Assembly (NCBI GenBank): GCA_012840125.1
Contig: DULZ01000010.1
Location: 1 to 44,260, forward strand
Length of the DNA stretch: 44,260 nucleotides
Direction: 5' to 3'
From: Clostridia bacterium
GTDB taxonomy: Bacteria; Bacillota; DULZ01
The translations under genes and the position numbers were made by a program. Below the pieces are notes generated by a model. It was not told where the DNA came from, did not search any database, and saw nothing but the letters and a program-made list of their open reading frames with translations. Shown piece after piece: positions 15,670-24,144 of this stretch. Within the stretch, counting starts at the first letter, position 1. Every line of letters starts with the position of its first letter.

Positions 15670-16635
15670 ATGATCCGGTGGTGGTTTTCCATGCGCAAAG
15701 CGGTGATTGTTTTTTTATTGGCTATATGTCTGCTGGCCGGCGGTTGTGCTCCCGGCAGCGGTGAAATGAGTACCGGTCCGGGTGCCGGGACGGCAGCCAA
15801 GCCCCTGGTGGTGGCCACCATTTTTCCATTGGCTGACCTGGTCCGCCAGATCGGGGGAGACAAGGTGGAGGTGGCGGCTTTACTGCCGGCCGGTGCCAGT
15901 CCTCATACTTTTGAGCCTACGCCGAAGGAGATGAAGGCAGTGAGCCGGGCCAGTCTCTTCGTGTCCGTGGGGGCGGGTTTGGATGTCTGGGGACAAAAGC
16001 TCCTGGCCGCGGCGGGCACCGGTGTGCCGGCTTTGGCGGTTACGGACGGATTGAGATTGCTTCCTTTAGCGGGGCGGCATGACCGGCACGGTGAAGAACA
16101 CGAACATGCAGGAGAGGAGGGCGATCCCCACGTCTGGTTGGATCCGGTGCTGGTCCGGGATGAGATCGCGCCTAGGCTGGCCGGGGAAATGTCCCGCTTG
16201 TGGCCCGCCTGGGCTGACTATTTTCAGGAGAACCTGCATAAGCTGCAAGGGGAACTGAGCAAGTTGGATGAGGAGTTCCTGTCTTCGACGGCGGGGCCGG
16301 AAAAACCGAGGTTTATTTCCTTCCATGCCGCCTGGGGTTACCTGACCCGGCGTTACGGCTGGGAAGAAGTGGCCAGCGTCCTGGCATATCCGGGCCAGGA
16401 ACCCTCTGCCCGCTGGCTGAAAGAATTGACGGACCTGGCGGTACGGGAAGGGGTAAAAACCGTTATCATCGAGCCCCAGTTTAACCCGCAGCCGGCAGAG
16501 CTTTTGGCGGAGGAAATCGGCGGCCGGGTGTTAATCCTGGATCCCATCGGCGGGGAAGGAGTAGAGGGACGTGACAGTTACTTGGCGCTGATGCGGTACA
16601 ACCTGACCGTGATGAAGGAGGCGCTGGAATTCTAA
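15670..16635 (+). CDS. znuA: Zinc ABC transporter substrate-binding lipoprotein
   Basis: 321 aa. The start at ATG 15670 has GGAAG eight bases upstream; ATG 15691 is possible. A lipoprotein signal ends in LAGGC (Cys26). Cluster A-I metal-binding marks are GASPHTFEPTPKEM (first His), a short His/Glu-rich loop (HDRHGEEHEHAGEEGDPH) followed by VWLDP, FISFHAAWGYL and ILDPIGG, supplying the three His and one Asp/Glu ligand set. The His-rich loop favours zinc over manganese, so znuA is the best name. The stop overlaps the znuC start by one base. Confidence 0.9.
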   Translation: MIRWWFSMRKAVIVFLLAICLLAGGCAPGSGEMSTGPGAGTAAKPLVVATIFPLADLVRQIGGDKVEVAALLPAGASPHTFEPTPKEMKAVSRASLFVSVGAGLDVWGQKLLAAAGTGVPALAVTDGLRLLPLAGRHDRHGEEHEHAGEEGDPHVWLDPVLVRDEIAPRLAGEMSRLWPAWADYFQENLHKLQGELSKLDEEFLSSTAGPEKPRFISFHAAWGYLTRRYGWEEVASVLAYPGQEPSARWLKELTDLAVREGVKTVIIEPQFNPQPAELLAEEIGGRVLILDPIGGEGVEGRDSYLALMRYNLTVMKEALEF

Positions 16636-17342
16636 TGCTGGCTTTGGAGGTGGCGGGTCTAAAAGCCTGTATCGGTAATCACGTTATACTGGATCAAGTA
16701 AGCTTTCGGGTGCAAGAAGGAGAATTGGCGGCGCTGATTGGTGCCAACGGCGCCGGGAAGACTACCCTCCTGAAGGTGCTGACGGGGATCATGAAGCCGG
16801 TAGAAGGAATGGTCAAGGTTTTTGGGGAACCCCTCACCAAGGAAAACCGGAAACTCCTCAGCTACCTGCCGCAGAAGAGCCATTTCGACCCGCATTTTCC
16901 CCTGCGGGTTTTTGATGCCGTGCAGCTGGGCCGGACGGCCTGGTCCTTGTTCCGGCGTCCCCGCCGGGAGGACATGGAGCGGGTGGAGTGGTGCCTGGCC
17001 CAAGTCGGCCTGCTGGATCTGGCCCACCGGCCCATCGGGGAGCTGTCCGGGGGCCAGCAGCAGCTGGTTTTCCTGGCCAGGGCGCTGTTCGGCCGGCCCC
17101 GCTTGTTATTGTTGGATGAACCCACTACCGGTTTGGATGTCACGGCGCGGCAGCGTTTTTACCGGTTGTTAAAGGACTTAAAGCACCAACTGGGCTTGAC
17201 GGTATTAATCGTCACCCATGACCTGGAGGCCGTCGTAGCCCATGCCGACCGGGTGATCCTGCTGGAAAACCAAAAAGTAGCCTATGAAGGCAGCCCTAAC
17301 GCCGCGGTTAAGACTCAGGCTTTTCTCCGGGTGGTGGATTAA
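16635..17342 (+). CDS. znuC: Zinc ABC transporter ATP-binding protein
   Basis: 235 aa ATPase of the metal-type ABC importer. Walker A GANGAGKTT (about 36-44), Q-loop LPQKSH, signature ELSGGQQQLV, Walker B LLLLDEPTTGLD and switch THD are all present. Start ATG overlaps the znuA stop, and znuB follows after two bases. Confidence 0.92.
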   Translation: MLALEVAGLKACIGNHVILDQVSFRVQEGELAALIGANGAGKTTLLKVLTGIMKPVEGMVKVFGEPLTKENRKLLSYLPQKSHFDPHFPLRVFDAVQLGRTAWSLFRRPRREDMERVEWCLAQVGLLDLAHRPIGELSGGQQQLVFLARALFGRPRLLLLDEPTTGLDVTARQRFYRLLKDLKHQLGLTVLIVTHDLEAVVAHADRVILLENQKVAYEGSPNAAVKTQAFLRVVD

Positions 17343-17344
17343 AA

Positions 17345-18199
17345 GTGGAAATGTTGTCTTACGGTTTCATGCAAAAAGCCGTCCTGGCCAGTTTGGTGCT
17401 GAGCCTGGTGTCAGCGGTAGCCGGGTTTTTTGTGGTGCTGAAAAGATTGTCCTTTATCGGTGCCGGCATTTCCCATTCCGCTTTTGGCGGGGTGGCTTTC
17501 GGCTTGGTGCTGGGGCTAAATCCCCTGGGGACGGCAGGTGTCTTTGCCCTGGCGGTGGCCCTGTTCCTCGCCTGGATTAGCCGGCGGGGAGCCCTGCCTG
17601 AAGATACGGCCATCGGGATCTTTTTCAGCGGGGCCATGGCCATGGGTATTGCTTTCTTGAGCTTTGGCAAAGGCTATTACGGCGATGCCATGAGCTACCT
17701 TTTCGGAAACGTGCTGGCGGTGTCCACGGGGGATCTATGGTTGCTGGCCGGGGCGGGAGCTGTGGTGCTGGTCTTCCTGTTGGCGACCTTCAAGGCCCTG
17801 CTCTGCCTGTGCTTTGACGAGGAGCTGGCCTATGCCAGCAACTTGCCGGTGGGTATCCTCTATTACGGTTTGATGGTGGCCCTGGCTTTGACCGTCATGG
17901 TGGCGGTGAAGACCGTGGGGATTGTGCTGGCGTCCGCCTTGCTGGTAACGCCGGCGGCCACCGGTTACCAGCTGTCCAAAGACTACAAAGGGATGCTGCT
18001 CATCAGTGTGGCCAGCAGCCTGGTCTCTTCCTTTGCCGGCTTGTGGCTGTCTTACCAGTACGGCCTGGCCTCAGGCGCCGCCATTGTGCTTTGCGCCACC
18101 GGCATCTTCCTGCTGGCTTTTCTTTTTTCCCCGCGTAAAGCAGTCTTCTGGCGGCCCAAAGCCCGGGGGGACGTGGAAACAAAACAGGAAACGATGTGA
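17345..18199 (+). CDS. znuB: Zinc ABC transporter permease
   Basis: 284 aa with eight or so hydrophobic segments and the family marks LVLSLVSAVAGFFVVLKRLSF, ISHSAFGGVAFG and VGIVLASALLVTPAATGY (quoted as separate landmarks). The GTG at 17345 is used; ATG 17351 is possible. It completes the znuACB importer, and 29 bases separate it from the LigB/AMMECR1 fusion gene with no terminator between. Confidence 0.92.
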   Translation: MEMLSYGFMQKAVLASLVLSLVSAVAGFFVVLKRLSFIGAGISHSAFGGVAFGLVLGLNPLGTAGVFALAVALFLAWISRRGALPEDTAIGIFFSGAMAMGIAFLSFGKGYYGDAMSYLFGNVLAVSTGDLWLLAGAGAVVLVFLLATFKALLCLCFDEELAYASNLPVGILYYGLMVALALTVMVAVKTVGIVLASALLVTPAATGYQLSKDYKGMLLISVASSLVSSFAGLWLSYQYGLASGAAIVLCATGIFLLAFLFSPRKAVFWRPKARGDVETKQETM

Positions 18200-18228
18200 A
18201 TGATATGCTCAGGAAGGAGGTTTTTGCC

Positions 18229-19638
18229 GTGGGTGAACTGGTGATGGCGGCTATTGTACCTCACCCGCCGGTCATGGTGGAGGAAGTGGGACGGGGTGAA
18301 GAGTTGAGAGTGCAGGCAACCCGGGACAGCATGAAGACCTTGGCCGGGAACCTGGCACAGCTGCAGCCGGACACTCTGGTGGTCATTACGCCCCATGGAG
18401 CCCTGTTCTCCGACGCTATTACCATGCCGGCTCAAGATACCCTGGCGGGGGATTTGGGGCGGTTTCGCGCCCCTCAGGTCCGGCTGGAGTACGAAAGGGA
18501 CCGGGAACTGGCGGAGCTTCTTTATCGCTGCGCTTGGGAGCGGAACATACCCACCCATCATTTGGAGCCGGACCTGGCCCGAAGGTACGGGATCAGCCCC
18601 CAGCTGGATCACGGCATTGTGGCGCCGCTGTCTTTCTTCCGGCATTTGGAGCCGAAACCGCGGCTGCTGCAGGTGAACATGGGGCTCTTTGGCCGGGAAC
18701 GGCTGTACGAGTTTGGCATCGCCATGCAAGAGGCCATCAAGCAATCCTCCCGCCGGGTGGCGGTGATTGCCAGCAGCGACCTGTCCCACCGGGTGACGCC
18801 GGATGCGCCGGCAGGATACGATCCCCGTGGGCAGGAATTCGACCTGGCCCTCAAGGGGCTGCTGGAAGCCTTTGACGTGCCGGGTATTCTGGCGATACCT
18901 GAGGAACTACGGGAAGCGGCGGGAGAATGCGGTTACCGGGCCATTGTCATGGCTTTAGGTGCCCTGGACGGTTACGAAGTGGACCACCGGGTGCTCTCCT
19001 ACGAGGCTCCTTTTGGCGTGGGTTACCTGGTGGCGCGGTTTATACCCGGCTCCCCTGCTGAGAAGCGTAAGCTGCTGGACTGGCTCTTGCAGGAACGGCA
19101 GGCCAGGCGCGCCGCCAGAAAGCAGGCGGAATCGCCGGTGGTGCAGCTGGCGCGGCAAAGCCTGGAGCATTATTACGACACGGGTAAGATGCTCCGGGAT
19201 ACGGAGATTAAGCTGCCCCCTGATTTACCGCCCCGGGCCGGTGTCTTTGTTTCTTTGAAAAAGGACGGGCAGCTGCGGGGGTGTATCGGCACCACCGCCC
19301 TGACGACACCGAGTTTAAGAGACGAGATCATCGCCAACGCCCTGAAGGCGGCGTTGGAGGATCCCCGGTTTGAACCGGTGGAAAGGGATGAGCTGGATGA
19401 ACTGACCATTTCCGTGGACGTACTGGGGCAGCCGGAGCCGGTGGCCGGCCTGGCGGATTTGGACCCCCAGCAATACGGTGTCATCGTCAGCAGCGGCGGC
19501 AAGCGGGGGTTGTTACTGCCGGCCCTGGAAGGGGTCAATACCGCTGAGCAGCAGGTGGAGATTTGCCGGCGGAAAGCAGGTATTGGACCCCGGGAGCCGG
19601 TGAAACTGGAACGGTTTACGGTCACCCGTTTTACATAG
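18229..19638 (+). CDS. AmmeMemoRadiSam system: fused LigB/MEMO-like and AMMECR1 domain protein
   Basis: 469 aa. GTG 18229 is the start (AAGGAGG eight bases upstream). Residues 1-265 form a class III extradiol-dioxygenase-like domain related to MEMO, with candidate metal-binding His at PHPP (His12), TPHG (His56) and SSDLSH (His187). Residues about 295-469 are an AMMECR1 domain, including GCIGTT and the RFEPVERDELDELTISVDVL block. These families, with the radical SAM enzyme encoded next, form the conserved AmmeMemoRadiSam set of unknown biochemical function; here two of them are one polypeptide. Co-transcription with znuACB suggests a metal-related role, which is an inference. Confidence 0.88.
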   Translation: MGELVMAAIVPHPPVMVEEVGRGEELRVQATRDSMKTLAGNLAQLQPDTLVVITPHGALFSDAITMPAQDTLAGDLGRFRAPQVRLEYERDRELAELLYRCAWERNIPTHHLEPDLARRYGISPQLDHGIVAPLSFFRHLEPKPRLLQVNMGLFGRERLYEFGIAMQEAIKQSSRRVAVIASSDLSHRVTPDAPAGYDPRGQEFDLALKGLLEAFDVPGILAIPEELREAAGECGYRAIVMALGALDGYEVDHRVLSYEAPFGVGYLVARFIPGSPAEKRKLLDWLLQERQARRAARKQAESPVVQLARQSLEHYYDTGKMLRDTEIKLPPDLPPRAGVFVSLKKDGQLRGCIGTTALTTPSLRDEIIANALKAALEDPRFEPVERDELDELTISVDVLGQPEPVAGLADLDPQQYGVIVSSGGKRGLLLPALEGVNTAEQQVEICRRKAGIGPREPVKLERFTVTRFT

Positions 19639-19653
19639 AAAGGAAGGTCCGCC

Positions 19654-20658
19654 ATGCGTGAAGCTCTGTGGTACCGCTCCGTGGGAGACCAAAGAACGGT
19701 TTGCTCCCTGTGCCCCCATCACTGCCGGCTGGCCCCGGGGCAAGCGGGCCTGTGCCGGGTGCGGTACAACCGGAACGGGATGCTCTATACCCGCAATTAC
19801 GGCCTGTGTACCCAGCCGGTGCTGGATCCCATGGAGAAAAAACCTTTGTATCATTTTTATCCCGGCAGCTCCATTTTGTCCGTGGGAACCCTGGGCTGCA
19901 ATTTCCGGTGCAAGTTTTGTCAAAACTGGCAATTGGCCCACGGCGATCCGGTCCTGTTTCAGGTGAAGCCGGAAGAACTGGCGGAGCTGGCGGTGCGGGC
20001 CAAAGAACATGGTTGCGCCGGCATTGCCTACACTTATTCGGAACCCACCGTCTGGTATGAATTTGTGTTGGAAACTGCCAGGTTGATCCATGAGCAAGGT
20101 TTAAAGAATGTACTGGTGACCAACGGCTTTATGGCGGCGGAGCCTTTCGAGGAACTGCTCCCCTATATCGATGCCCTCAATATTGATGTCAAAGGGTTCA
20201 ACCGGGAATTCTATCAAAAGACGGTGGGTGGGGATTACCGGCCGGTACTCGACAGAGCCAAACAAGCTCACCGGGCGGGCAAACATGTGGAGATCACCAC
20301 CCTGCTGGTGCCGGGCTTGAACGACGGGGAAGAGGAAATTGAGGCGCTGGTGACCTGGTTGGCAACGGAGTTGGGGGCGGAGGTACCCCTGCACTTGTCC
20401 CGCTATGTACCTCATTACCGGTTGGAACTCCCGCCCACGCCTGGGGAAACCTTGCTCAAAGCGAAAGAAATTGCCGGGCAAAAACTCCACCATGTATACC
20501 TGGGCAACGCCCCTGAACTGGGAGGGTCTCCTACCTACTGTCCCCAGTGTCGCCGGCCCGTCATTGAAAGAAAGGGTTTTTGGGTCGTGAAGACCGTTCT
20601 TGAGAAAAATGCTTGCGGGTATTGTGGCTACACCCTGAATATCGTTGTTAAGTCTTGA
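19654..20658 (+). CDS. AmmeMemoRadiSam system radical SAM enzyme
   Basis: 334 aa. ATG 19654 follows AAGGAAGG by six bases. The radical SAM cluster motif is CNFRCKFC (Cys82, Cys86, Cys89). An N-terminal Cys-rich block (CSLCPHHC, then LCRVR) and a C-terminal pair of CxxC motifs (CPQC, CGYC) can bind additional iron-sulfur cluster or zinc. GIAYTYSEPTVWYEF and NVLVTNGFM are typical of the PflA-related branch. The substrate is unknown. The gene lies 15 bases after the fusion gene and 18 before the aminopeptidase gene. Confidence 0.92.
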   Translation: MREALWYRSVGDQRTVCSLCPHHCRLAPGQAGLCRVRYNRNGMLYTRNYGLCTQPVLDPMEKKPLYHFYPGSSILSVGTLGCNFRCKFCQNWQLAHGDPVLFQVKPEELAELAVRAKEHGCAGIAYTYSEPTVWYEFVLETARLIHEQGLKNVLVTNGFMAAEPFEELLPYIDALNIDVKGFNREFYQKTVGGDYRPVLDRAKQAHRAGKHVEITTLLVPGLNDGEEEIEALVTWLATELGAEVPLHLSRYVPHYRLELPPTPGETLLKAKEIAGQKLHHVYLGNAPELGGSPTYCPQCRRPVIERKGFWVVKTVLEKNACGYCGYTLNIVVKS

Positions 20659-20676
20659 ACACGGGAGGTTTTACAT

Positions 20677-21633
20677 TTGCACGGTTTAGCACAGGCAGCC
20701 AGGGTGGTGCTGGCTGATTGTTTAGGCGTCAAAGGAAACGAGAACGTATTGGTTGTCATCGATGAACCCCTGCGCGCCGTTGGGGAGGCCCTGTGGGCGC
20801 AAGCCCGGGAACTGGGGGCGGAAGCGGTCCTGATGGAGATGCTCCCCAGGGAGTCCAACGGCCAAGAACCGCCGGCCATGGTGGCCCAGGCGATGCTGGC
20901 GGCCGGTGCCGTGGTCCTGGCTACTTCCAAATCCCTCTCCCACACCAAAGCCAGGAAAGAAGCCAATAACCGCGGCGCCAGGGTGGCTTCCATGCCCGGC
21001 ATCACGGCCGAAGCCATGGCCCGGACCTTGCAAGGGGTAGATGAAGGGTTAAAAGCCAGGGCCCGGCGGTATGCCGCCCTGTTAAGGGACGCCAGGGAGG
21101 TGCGCCTTACCACCCCGGCCGGCACGGATTTAACTTTCTCCATTGAGGGACGGCCGGCGACAGCGGATGGAGGAGACTTGTCCTTTCCCGGGGCCTTCGG
21201 CAATTTGCCTGCCGGCGAAGCCTTTGTGGCGCCGGTGGAAGGCACCGCTGAGGGCAGGCTGGTTATAGACGGGTCCATGGCCGGGATTGGGTTGCTCACC
21301 CAGCCCATCCGCATCCAAGTGGAGCAGGGGACGGCGGTGCGCATCACCGGGGGGCAGGAAGCGGCCCGGCTGGAAGCACTGCTGGCTCCCCACGGGGAAA
21401 AGGCGAGGAATATTGCGGAACTGGGCATCGGCTTAAATGAGTTTGCCCGGATCACCGGCCTGGTGCTGGAGGACGAAAAAGCCATGGGTACGGTGCACAT
21501 TGCCCTGGGCGACAACAGCACCTTTGGGGGGCAGGTGGAAGTGCCCAGTCATTTGGACGGCGTCATCCTCAAACCCACCCTCTGGCTGGATGGGCAAAAG
21601 GTCATCGAAAACGGGAAACTCCTGGTGGAATAG
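20677..21633 (+). CDS. Aminopeptidase, M29-related (short form)
   Basis: 318 aa; TTG start eight bases after GGGAGG. The C-terminal half carries elements of the thermophilic M29 metallo-aminopeptidases: AELGIGLN (Glu ligand), LEDEKAMGTVHIALGDN (Glu, His and Asp) and STFGG. It is shorter than classical M29 enzymes of about 410 residues, consistent with the shorter COG2309 branch. It removes N-terminal residues from peptides if active. As the last gene of the znu/AmmeMemoRadiSam operon it adds another metal-dependent protein to that cluster. Confidence 0.8.
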   Translation: MHGLAQAARVVLADCLGVKGNENVLVVIDEPLRAVGEALWAQARELGAEAVLMEMLPRESNGQEPPAMVAQAMLAAGAVVLATSKSLSHTKARKEANNRGARVASMPGITAEAMARTLQGVDEGLKARARRYAALLRDAREVRLTTPAGTDLTFSIEGRPATADGGDLSFPGAFGNLPAGEAFVAPVEGTAEGRLVIDGSMAGIGLLTQPIRIQVEQGTAVRITGGQEAARLEALLAPHGEKARNIAELGIGLNEFARITGLVLEDEKAMGTVHIALGDNSTFGGQVEVPSHLDGVILKPTLWLDGQKVIENGKLLVE

Positions 21634-21637
21634 AGTG

Positions 21638-21666
21638 TTGTGTTCTGCTGTTTCCTTCGCTAAAAT
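21638..21666 (+). promoter_or_regulatory. Promoter of the 113-aa helical protein gene
   Basis: TTGTGT (21638-21643) - 17 bases - TAAAAT (21661-21666), 40 bases before the start codon, so this gene need not belong to the preceding operon. Confidence 0.6.
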
Positions 21667-21705
21667 AATGGGTGGTAAAGTATCAGGAGAAATGGAGGTT
21701 GCAAG

Positions 21706-22047
21706 TTGGAACAGCAGTTTGAGAAGCTCAAGGAGTACCTGAACATGGATACGGAGATTTCCTTTGAAGAGTTCGAATCTTACTATAATGACGTGATCGG
21801 GTACCTGCAGCAAAACTACCAGGAGATGGATCACGCCTCTTTAATCAAAGCCCGGTATATTACTTCCATCGTGGCGGCCAACGCCTTTGACCGGGCGCGC
21901 CGGAAAGGGCCCCAGCACAAGAAATACCGCAAGATGGCGGAAAAATGCGAGTTCTGGGCTGAGGCCATCAAGTATCGCTTGTTAAAAGAAGGGCTGACGG
22001 AAGCACAGCTGGAGGAAGCGGAGCAGAAATTAAGCGAAGCCGTATAA
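21706..22047 (+). CDS. Small helical hypothetical protein
   Basis: 113 aa, TTG start six bases after GGAGGT. The sequence is charged and predicted helical throughout, without signal peptide, membrane segment or Cys motif; it contains a basic stretch RARRKGPQHKKYRKM and a C-terminal acidic helix. No family is recognised. It has its own promoter and shares a terminator hairpin with the convergent DedA gene. Confidence 0.7.
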   Translation: MEQQFEKLKEYLNMDTEISFEEFESYYNDVIGYLQQNYQEMDHASLIKARYITSIVAANAFDRARRKGPQHKKYRKMAEKCEFWAEAIKYRLLKEGLTEAQLEEAEQKLSEAV

Positions 22048-22053
22048 AATGGA

Positions 22054-22086
22054 AAATCCTCCTGCCGGGAACGGCAAGGAGGATTT
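22054..22086. terminator. Terminator between convergent genes
   Basis: Fourteen-base arms AAATCCTCCTGCCG/CGGCAAGGAGGATTT (one bulge) with a GGAA-type loop. A T-rich tract follows on the minus strand (for the DedA gene); the plus side is weaker. Confidence 0.8.
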
Positions 22087-22087
22087 C

Positions 22088-22702
22088 CTATTGGTCTAGG
22101 AACCGCTTCTTAATGAATACGGCCACCACCGCCAGGGTCAGGATAACCAGCAGTACCAGGGCAACGGTGGAATAGGTGTCAAAATACCCGGCGATTTTTT
22201 CCCAGGCCTGGCCTGCGGCCCGGCCGAGATAAACCAGGACTAAGTTCCAAATAGAGGTACCTATTGTTGTCAAAACCAGGAAGAAGGTGAATTTCATCCG
22301 GGCCATCCCGGCCGGTACGGAAATCAAGCTGCGCACGATGGGAATAAAGCGGCAGAAAAAAACGGCGGCGCTGCCGTGCCGGTGAAACCATCTTTCCGCC
22401 AGACGCACGTCTTCCCTCTTCAGGCGCAGGGTTCTGCCGACGGGACCGCCAAACAGCGCTTCCAGGCGGTCTACATGGAGCAGGCGTCCCAAGCTGTAGA
22501 GGATAATAGCCCCGGCAACAGATCCCAGGGTAGCCGCCACGACAACCCCCCAGACCTTTAGAGGCGTCATGGTGGTCATAAAGCCGGCGAAGGTAAGGAT
22601 CACTTCCGACGGGATCGGCGGGAAAATGTTTTCCAGGGCGATCAAGAGGAATACGCCCAGGTAACCGTATTGACTGATGACTGCCAAAACTGTCTCCTGC
22701 AA
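22088..22702 (-). CDS. DedA-family membrane protein
   Basis: 204 aa, TTG start six bases after a G-run ribosome site. Family marks are LENIFPPIPSEVIL at the N-terminus and FFCRFIPIVRSLISVPAGMA with the conserved Arg residues, plus several hydrophobic segments and a basic C-terminus (KKRFLDQ). Members are membrane transporters or scramblase-like proteins affecting envelope lipid carriers. It belongs to a different DedA branch from the protein at 11301-11882, which lacks the ENxxPPxPSE form. Confidence 0.88.
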   Translation of the reverse strand: MQETVLAVISQYGYLGVFLLIALENIFPPIPSEVILTFAGFMTTMTPLKVWGVVVAATLGSVAGAIILYSLGRLLHVDRLEALFGGPVGRTLRLKREDVRLAERWFHRHGSAAVFFCRFIPIVRSLISVPAGMARMKFTFFLVLTTIGTSIWNLVLVYLGRAAGQAWEKIAGYFDTYSTVALVLLVILTLAVVAVFIKKRFLDQ

Positions 22703-22830
22703 ACTGTGCCCCCCTAATGACTAAAGATGATTTACGCATACAGTTAACACCGGTTGCCCGGTGGTGTCTTGCCAAGCGGCCGCTTCTACTAGCATACCAG
22801 ATTCCGGCGCGAAAAAAAACCACCAACCTG

Positions 22831-22859
22831 TTGACGAAACTCCCGCCATTGTCTATTAT
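22831..22859 (+). promoter_or_regulatory. Promoter of the TRAP operon leader
   Basis: TTGACG (22831-22836) - 17 bases - TATTAT (22854-22859). The predicted start near 22866 leaves an untranslated leader of about 190 bases before the binding-protein gene. Confidence 0.75.
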
Positions 22860-22884
22860 ATTAAGCAAGAAAGCGGCCATAATT

Positions 22885-23016
22885 CCATACTGGGTAGTAC
22901 GGTGAGGACGGTAGGATTTCGCAACGGAAAGGGTGGGTACACCCTTGTCCATGTATTCATGATGCATGGGTGTTTTTGTGCCGTTGGTTGATTAGCTCCC
23001 TATCGGGAGCTTTTTT
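22885..23016 (+). ncRNA. Structured leader with terminator ahead of the TRAP operon (candidate cis-regulatory RNA)
   Basis: Successive structures are visible in the untranslated leader. A hairpin CC-TACT/AGTA-GG lies at 22885-22902. CAACGG (22922-22927) can pair with CCGTTG (22981-22986), enclosing a perfect hairpin AAGGGTG/CACCCTT (22929-22946) and a second hairpin CCATG/CATGG (22949-22969). ACACCC (22939-22944) can alternatively pair with GGGTGT (22968-22973), which is followed by TTTT. The intrinsic terminator AGCTCCC/GGGAGCT with six T (22994-23016) then follows. Such an arrangement fits transcription attenuation by a ligand- or protein-sensing RNA. It does not match a riboswitch class that I recognise. 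Confidence 0.5.
22994..23016 (+). terminator. Intrinsic terminator inside the TRAP leader
   Basis: AGCTCCC-TATC-GGGAGCT followed by TTTTTT. It lies between the promoter at 22831 and the start codon at 23056 on the same strand, with no upstream plus-strand gene nearby to terminate, so it should act as an attenuator. Confidence 0.8.
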
Positions 23017-23055
23017 ATTAAGTTCAGCTTGAGAGTGTTAAGGAGGCATGAATTG

Positions 23056-24123
23056 ATGGTAAAGAGAAGGTTGTACGGTAGGATGGCAGGTTTTTTATTG
23101 CTCATCGGTTTATTGGTACTGGCAGGAGTGGCGGCGGGCTGCTCCTCCGGGGGAGGACAGCAGGGCAGTGAGGTAGTGGAGCTGAAGCTGGCTCATTTCT
23201 TCCCCAGCGTGCACCCGGTAGAAACGGAACTGCTGCAGCCCTGGGCCAAGGCCATTGAAGAGGCCACCGGGGGACGGGTGCGGATCACCACTTATCCCGG
23301 GGAAACCCTGGCCAAAGCCACGGATATTTATGCCGGCGTGGTAGACGGTATTGCCGATATCGGTTTATCTTGCTTTTCCTATACCAGGGGACGGTTCCCG
23401 GTGTTGGAAGCTTTTGAATTGCCCGGAATCATCTACAAGAATTCCAAAGTAGCCAGCCAAGTGGCCTGGGAAGGGATTCAGGAACTGAACCCCCAGGAAG
23501 TGCAGGATACCAAACTGTTCATGGTGTTTGCCACCGGTTCCGGGGATTTGTTCACCAAGAAGCCGGTGCGGAATTTGGATGACCTGCAGGGCATGTTGAT
23601 TAGAGCCACCGGGCTGAGCGCCAAGACACTGCAGGCGTTAGGGGCGGTGCCGGAAGCCATGGCCCAGTCGGAAGCTTACGAGGCGTTGGCAAAAGGGGTT
23701 GTCCACGGTAACATGGGGCCCATGGAAATCCTGCAAGGATGGAAAATTGCTGAAGTGACCGATTATATTACGAAAACTCCTTTTCTTTACAATACTCTGT
23801 TCTTCATCACCATGAATTTAGACAAATGGAACTCCCTCCCGCAGGATGTGCAGGAAGCAATCCTGAAAGTGAATGAGGAGTATTTCAATAATGTCGCCGT
23901 AGGATTGTGGGATTGGCAAAACGAGCAAGCTTTTGAATACGCCGTCGGTGAGATGGGGATGGAAGTCATTGAGCTCAGTGCTGAGGAAACGGAGCGCTGG
24001 ATTAAACAAGTGGAAGGGATTCAGAACGAGTATCTGGCCAATACGCGGGAGCAGGGATTGCCGGGCGACAAAGCTTTAGAGCTAGTCAAGACTTTGGCAG
24101 CAAAATACAACCAGGAATTTTAA
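23056..24123 (+). CDS. dctP: TRAP transporter solute-binding lipoprotein (DctP family)
   Basis: 355 aa; ATG 23056 is nine bases after AAGGAGG. A lipoprotein signal ends with VAAGC (Cys29). DctP-family marks include LKLAHFFPSVHPVETELLQ, a DDLQGMLIRATGLSAKT segment with the ligand-binding Arg, and AKGVVHGNMGPMEIL. It captures the substrate, probably an organic acid, outside the membrane and delivers it to the Q and M subunits encoded next. It differs substantially from the orphan TRAP binding protein at 14386-15417. Confidence 0.92.
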   Translation: MVKRRLYGRMAGFLLLIGLLVLAGVAAGCSSGGGQQGSEVVELKLAHFFPSVHPVETELLQPWAKAIEEATGGRVRITTYPGETLAKATDIYAGVVDGIADIGLSCFSYTRGRFPVLEAFELPGIIYKNSKVASQVAWEGIQELNPQEVQDTKLFMVFATGSGDLFTKKPVRNLDDLQGMLIRATGLSAKTLQALGAVPEAMAQSEAYEALAKGVVHGNMGPMEILQGWKIAEVTDYITKTPFLYNTLFFITMNLDKWNSLPQDVQEAILKVNEEYFNNVAVGLWDWQNEQAFEYAVGEMGMEVIELSAEETERWIKQVEGIQNEYLANTREQGLPGDKALELVKTLAAKYNQEF

Positions 24124-24144
24124 GTTGCATAAGGTGGGACTGAT

